Part shown: piece after piece, positions 60,669 through 64,000 of the stretch | How the letters are laid out: each line of letters begins with the position of its first letter | Numbering within the stretch: the stretch's first letter is position 1 | DNA from: Sulfolobales archaeon | GTDB taxonomy: Archaea > Thermoproteota > Thermoprotei_A > Sulfolobales > NBVN01 | Length of the DNA stretch: 64,000 bases | Assembly: GCA_025058345.1 (NCBI GenBank) | Contig: JANXEN010000001.1 | Span: 72,481 to 136,480 of the forward strand | Direction of reading: 5' to 3' | Notes under the pieces: generated by a model | Told to the model about the DNA's origin: nothing | Database searches by the model: none | Seen by the model: the letters and a program-made list of their open reading frames with translations, nothing else | Translations under genes and position numbers: made by a program

Positions 60669-60755
60669 ATCACCACCAAATAAGTGTTCATCTAATAAAC
60701 TATAACTCTAATCCTAACACAATCATGTACAACTAATCGAACATTAAATACGGTC

Positions 60756-61070
60756 TTACGACAATCTCTTACAGCAACTCTTAATCACCACGGTAGAGAA
60801 CGATATCAATAACAGGCTGTAAATTAAGAGAAGAATCAATAACTTATTCGACAAAGATGATAGTAAGTCAAGCCATTCATCCACAACCTTAATGCCTTCA
60901 TATGCAGTTATGTTTAAATTAGCTATACGCAATATAGCGTTCCCGATCATATCTCGAGCAAGGGAGGTTGTAACAGCCTTAAGTCCGAAAATATAGAAAG
61001 AACCGAACATACCTAGAATACCGAACGTCAAAACTGTAAAGCTAAGCAACCTACATAACCTGGACATCAT
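60756..61070 (-). CDS. small protein with two membrane segments
   Basis: 104 residues: helix one ~8-35 (LLSFTVLTFGILGMFGSFYIF), a soluble part of ~40 residues, helix two ~72-96 (LLILLLIYSLLLISFSTVVI). Not recognised. It lies upstream of the anchored extracellular protein on the same strand, 87 bases away; they may work together. Confidence 0.55.
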   Translation of the reverse strand: MMSRLCRLLSFTVLTFGILGMFGSFYIFGLKAVTTSLARDMIGNAILRIANLNITAYEGIKVVDEWLDLLSSLSNKLLILLLIYSLLLISFSTVVIKSCCKRLS

Positions 61071-61340
61071 GAACGCCCATTAAATAGTTTGTCCTATCTA
61101 AGATTAATAGATTAGGTGTTTTCTAAAACGTAACACTTATGTAATCCTCGCTAATACTGCATGGAAGATGTATCTAAGCGTTTATGGAGGTAGCTTAACC
61201 TACAGATATAGATGTGTGCTATAAGCTATAGGGATGTAGACAACTAAACCAAACCAACTCCCAATACCACTACCTTCAAGTATAACGATTATGTCAATAC
61301 ATGGTAAATTAATGTATAAGGACTTAAAGCCTAACTGTAG
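61071..61340. other. 270-base intergenic region
   Basis: No gene seen between the two-helix membrane protein and tRNA-Arg(GCG). It contains the promoter of the membrane gene. No C/D box or hairpin terminator was found. Confidence 0.4.
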
Positions 61341-61415
61341 CGGGCCCGCCGGGATTTGAACCCGGGTTCTCCGGCTCCGCAGGCCGGCGCCTTATCCTGG
61401 CTAGGCCACGGGCCC
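61341..61415 (-). tRNA. tRNA-Arg (anticodon GCG)
   Basis: On the minus strand: acceptor GGGCCCG/CGGGCCC, anticodon stem CCGGC/GCCGG around loop CTGCGGA (anticodon GCG), T-arm CCGGG/CCCGG around TTCAAAT. Discriminator G; the next bases are CTA, so CCA is not encoded. No intron. TATA-like CCTTAAAC (minus) upstream. Its acceptor and T-arm match tRNA-Arg(UCG) at 42356. Confidence 0.95.
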
Positions 61416-61456
61416 TTTCGGAGGTTTAAGGCTTCATTATGCTATTTGTATGGAGG

Positions 61457-61466
61457 TTTTATAAAG
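61457..61466 (+). promoter_or_regulatory. TATA box of the DNA polymerase gene
   Basis: TTTTATAAAG, about 50 bases before ATG 61514. Confidence 0.55.
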
Positions 61467-61513
61467 TAATTATGCTCGTTATTAATTGGTTAGTGGGTGG
61501 TTAGAGAGCTATT

Positions 61514-64000
61514 ATGGGTAGGGGTAAGTATAGAAGTTTACTTCAGTACGTTAGGGAATGCGATCCTGTTAGTAATGATGTAGTTAAGTTTAGTTTCGAC
61601 TCAGTTCATGTAAAAGTTTTGAGGAGGTGTAGTGGCTGCGTTAAAGTTGTTCTACACTCTAATAAGTATGAAGTGGTAAGGGATGTTGATGACTCGTTTT
61701 TACTTGGCTCTTACTATTCTGGGGATTTAGGGAAGGCGTACCTTAAGTTCTATAGCGACTCGAAAGATATGGTCTATATATGGTATGATTCCTTAGGCCA
61801 TAAGCCGTACTTCATAACAGACCTCCCTCCGGATAAGATTTTAAGTAATAAAGGTATAGTATCCGATAAATCATTCCACGGCACTGAATTAGTTGAGAAG
61901 GTTGATTTATTAAGCGGTAAGAAGGTTGTATTGACTAAGATTATTGTGAAGGATCCTCAGGCAGTACCCCGTTTAAGGGATTTAGTGCCTAAGGCTTGGG
62001 AGGCAAAGATAAAGTATCACGATAACTACATCTTCGACCTTGGGTTAATACCGGGTATGATGTATTCGATACATGAAGTTAAGATACAGCAGGTTAGGCT
62101 AGACCTTAGTGACGAACTCCTTAATAACGTAAGCAAGTACTTTAAGGATGAAGGCCCTGATGTGCTTAGACTTGCACATCTCATGATGCCTATCTATGAG
62201 TTAAGACCTCCTAAGATTAGAAGGTTAGCCATAGATATTGAGGTATTCACACCATACAGGAGTAGGGTACCGAACCCTGAAGAACCCTCGTACCCAATAA
62301 TAAGTATTGCATTAGTCTCTAATGATGGCCTCCAGAAAGTGCTGGTTCTATGGAGACCGAACGTAGAATTAGGCAGCAAGCATGACCTGCCGGACGACGC
62401 GGTAGTTGAATTATTCGACTCCGAGGAAGCTATGATTAAAGAGCTATTTAGAGTGGTTAATGATTATCCATTAATAGTGACGTTCAACGGAGATAACTTC
62501 GACCTATACTACTTAATGAATAGAGCTTTACTGCTAGGTATTGATGCTGATTTCATTCCGTTTGAAATGGTGAGAGACTTCATAGGTGTGAGACACGGCT
62601 TCCATGTAGACCTATATAAGTTCTTCAGCATTGAGGCTATTCAGAACTACGCCTTCGAAGGCAGATATAAGGAGAAGACCTTAGATGCTGTGGCTGGAGC
62701 GTTAATAGGTGTTTCTAAAGTTGAGGTTGACACCTTCGTAAGCGACTTACCACTTACAAAGCTGGTGGAGTATAACTTCAGGGATGCGTGGCTGACGCTC
62801 AACTTAACGATGTTTGACGATGAACTGGTGTGGAAGTTAATAATTCTAATATCACGTCTAGCTAAAATGAGTATAGAGGACGTTACTCGGAGGAAGGTTT
62901 CTGCGTGGATCAAGAACCTAATGTTTTGGGAGCATAGGCAGAGAGGCTATCTAATACCTAATCAGGAGGATTTACTAAGTGTTAAGGGTAAAGTAGTTAC
63001 AGCAGCTAAGATAGGGGGGAAGAGATATGCCGGTGCTATAGTTATTGACCCGGTACCTGGGGTGTACTTCAACGTAGTTGTGGCGGACTTCGCATCACTG
63101 TACCCCAGTATAATAAAGAAGTGGAACATAAGTTACGAAACTATAGATCCGTTAGAGAAGCGCTGCACTAAACTCTACGATATAAAGGATGAGAAAGGCG
63201 ATACAATACATAAAGTATGTGTTGATGTCGCTGGAATAACTTCACAGATTGTGGGTTTGCTTCGGGACTTCAGGGTTAAGATCTATAAGAAGTTATCTAA
63301 ATCCCCACAAATCAGACAGGAACTTAAGAGTTGGTATGAAGTTGTCCAAAGAGCTATGAAGGTTTACATAAACGCCAGTTATGGTGTCTTCGGACACGCT
63401 AAGTTTCCCTTCTATACACCCTCAGCTGCTGAGTCTGTAACGGCAATAGGTAGATACGTTATATCCTCAACGATAGCTAAGGCTAAGGAGTTAGGTCTTA
63501 AAGTTCTATATGGGGATACTGACTCACTATTCCTTTGGAATCCTAGTGAGGACTCACTGCAGAAGTTAAGGGATTGGGTTGTAAGTAACTTTGGCTTAGA
63601 CCTCGAGTTAGATAAGACTTATAAATTCGTAGCCTTCGCATTGAAGAAGAATTATCTAGGTCTTCAGGACGGGGGAGGCATCGACGTTAAGGGTTTAATG
63701 GGTAAGAAGAGGAACGTCCCTAAAATACTGCAGGAGACCTTCATAGAGGTCGTTAACGCATTATCTAAACTTAATAACACTCCTGAAAGCATGGAGGACG
63801 TTAAGGAGTTCCTAAGACTTAAAGTACATGATCTATACGTAAAACTTAAAGACAGGTCATTCACCCTCGACGAAGTTGCATATAGAACAACCTTAAATAA
63901 AGATCCTTCAGAGTATGTGAAGACAACACCTCAACATGTGAAGGCAGCTAATCAGCTAATCAACAACGGGGTAAACATAACTAGAGGAGATGTCATACTT
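61514..64000 (+). CDS. polB1: family B DNA polymerase (B1 type), runs off the window end
   Basis: At least 829 codons in one open frame; the C-terminus lies beyond 64000. The main replicative polymerase. Exonuclease motifs: AIDIEVFTP, TFNGDNFDLYYL, and YNFRDAWLT. Polymerase motif A is DFASLYPSIIKKWN, motif B YINASYGVFG, motif C YGDTDSLFL. Motif A is close to Sulfolobus PolB1 (DFASLYPSII-WN). No intein is seen in the three motifs. ATG start. Upstream is divergent tRNA-Arg. Confidence 0.94.
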   Translation, partial: MGRGKYRSLLQYVRECDPVSNDVVKFSFDSVHVKVLRRCSGCVKVVLHSNKYEVVRDVDDSFLLGSYYSGDLGKAYLKFYSDSKDMVYIWYDSLGHKPYFITDLPPDKILSNKGIVSDKSFHGTELVEKVDLLSGKKVVLTKIIVKDPQAVPRLRDLVPKAWEAKIKYHDNYIFDLGLIPGMMYSIHEVKIQQVRLDLSDELLNNVSKYFKDEGPDVLRLAHLMMPIYELRPPKIRRLAIDIEVFTPYRSRVPNPEEPSYPIISIALVSNDGLQKVLVLWRPNVELGSKHDLPDDAVVELFDSEEAMIKELFRVVNDYPLIVTFNGDNFDLYYLMNRALLLGIDADFIPFEMVRDFIGVRHGFHVDLYKFFSIEAIQNYAFEGRYKEKTLDAVAGALIGVSKVEVDTFVSDLPLTKLVEYNFRDAWLTLNLTMFDDELVWKLIILISRLAKMSIEDVTRRKVSAWIKNLMFWEHRQRGYLIPNQEDLLSVKGKVVTAAKIGGKRYAGAIVIDPVPGVYFNVVVADFASLYPSIIKKWNISYETIDPLEKRCTKLYDIKDEKGDTIHKVCVDVAGITSQIVGLLRDFRVKIYKKLSKSPQIRQELKSWYEVVQRAMKVYINASYGVFGHAKFPFYTPSAAESVTAIGRYVISSTIAKAKELGLKVLYGDTDSLFLWNPSEDSLQKLRDWVVSNFGLDLELDKTYKFVAFALKKNYLGLQDGGGIDVKGLMGKKRNVPKILQETFIEVVNALSKLNNTPESMEDVKEFLRLKVHDLYVKLKDRSFTLDEVAYRTTLNKDPSEYVKTTPQHVKAANQLINNGVNITRGDVIL

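Noticed and set aside
63100-63540. Intein in DNA polymerase motifs A or C
   Set aside because: DFASLYPSII, YINASYGVFG and YGDTDS are all uninterrupted.

Overview
The window reads as a densely packed chromosomal segment of a (hyper)thermophilic crenarchaeon, probably near the Desulfurococcales, Fervidicoccales or Acidilobales; no rRNA is present, so this placement is an inference. Evidence for Crenarchaeota is the set of information-processing genes: RNA polymerase subunit Rpo8, TFE-beta, Alba, an Sm protein with a C-terminal extension, Gins23 beside MCM, a B1-type DNA polymerase and a crenarchaeal-style degenerate TFB zinc ribbon. Genes start with ATG, GTG or TTG. Many lie about 20-30 bases downstream of a TTTAWA/TTATAA box with little or no leader. 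Three tRNA genes are present (Ala-UGC, Arg-UCG, Arg-GCG), with no rRNA and no CRISPR array.

Layout. 0-9 kb: a one-AAA CDC48-like ATPase, EF-1beta, a zinc-ribbon protein, FEN1, a Dph6 gene that seems to use an ATA start, ornithine carbamoyltransferase, an adenosine-specific kinase, tRNA-Ala and an amidohydrolase homologue without metal ligands. 9-18 kb: Trm5, two pilin-like genes, a TgtA without PUA domain, an Sm protein, Rpo8, a HerA-like ATPase whose N-terminal part is in another frame behind a -1 slippery heptamer, Fap7, and two A-type ATPase subunits. 18-29 kb: two candidate C/D box sRNAs, Gins23, MCM with an intein, a Pcc1-like gene, an FAD enzyme, gar1-tfb, Trm1, TFE-beta and a THEP1 NTPase. 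29-43 kb: fibrillarin, Trm112-like protein, a phosphohexomutase with a disturbed 5' end, LeuRS, Alba, and a sugar-phosphate group (HPS, enolase, FBP aldolase/phosphatase, TPI) with two more candidate C/D sRNAs. 43-64 kb: a decayed stretch beside tRNA-Arg, an FGGY kinase, AspRS, a PAN-PUA-PAC2 operon, SRP19-eS8, a cis-prenyltransferase, an acyl-CoA synthetase beta subunit, a Urm1-like domain fused to Cgi121, eS17, thermosome, TruD-Pth2 and the start of DNA polymerase B.

How the genes work together. The window is mainly core information processing (replication: FEN1, Gins23, MCM, PolB; transcription: Rpo8, TFB, TFE-beta; RNA modification: TgtA plus a separate PUA protein, Trm5, Trm1, TruD, fibrillarin, Gar1, C/D sRNAs, KEOPS components) and protein quality control (thermosome, PAN, PAC2, CDC48-like), with a gluconeogenic set. 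There is no prophage, defence island or large accessory cluster. The accessory-looking part is about 42.4-43.4 kb. The most notable items are the Urm1-Cgi121 fusion, the slippery-site junction before the HerA-like ATPase, the one-AAA CDC48 with mixed D1/D2 signatures, and the intein with an eroded homing endonuclease. Three genes (dph6, the HerA-like gene, the phosphohexomutase) lack an ordinary in-frame start or have a frame break at the 5' end; sequencing error must be excluded for each.
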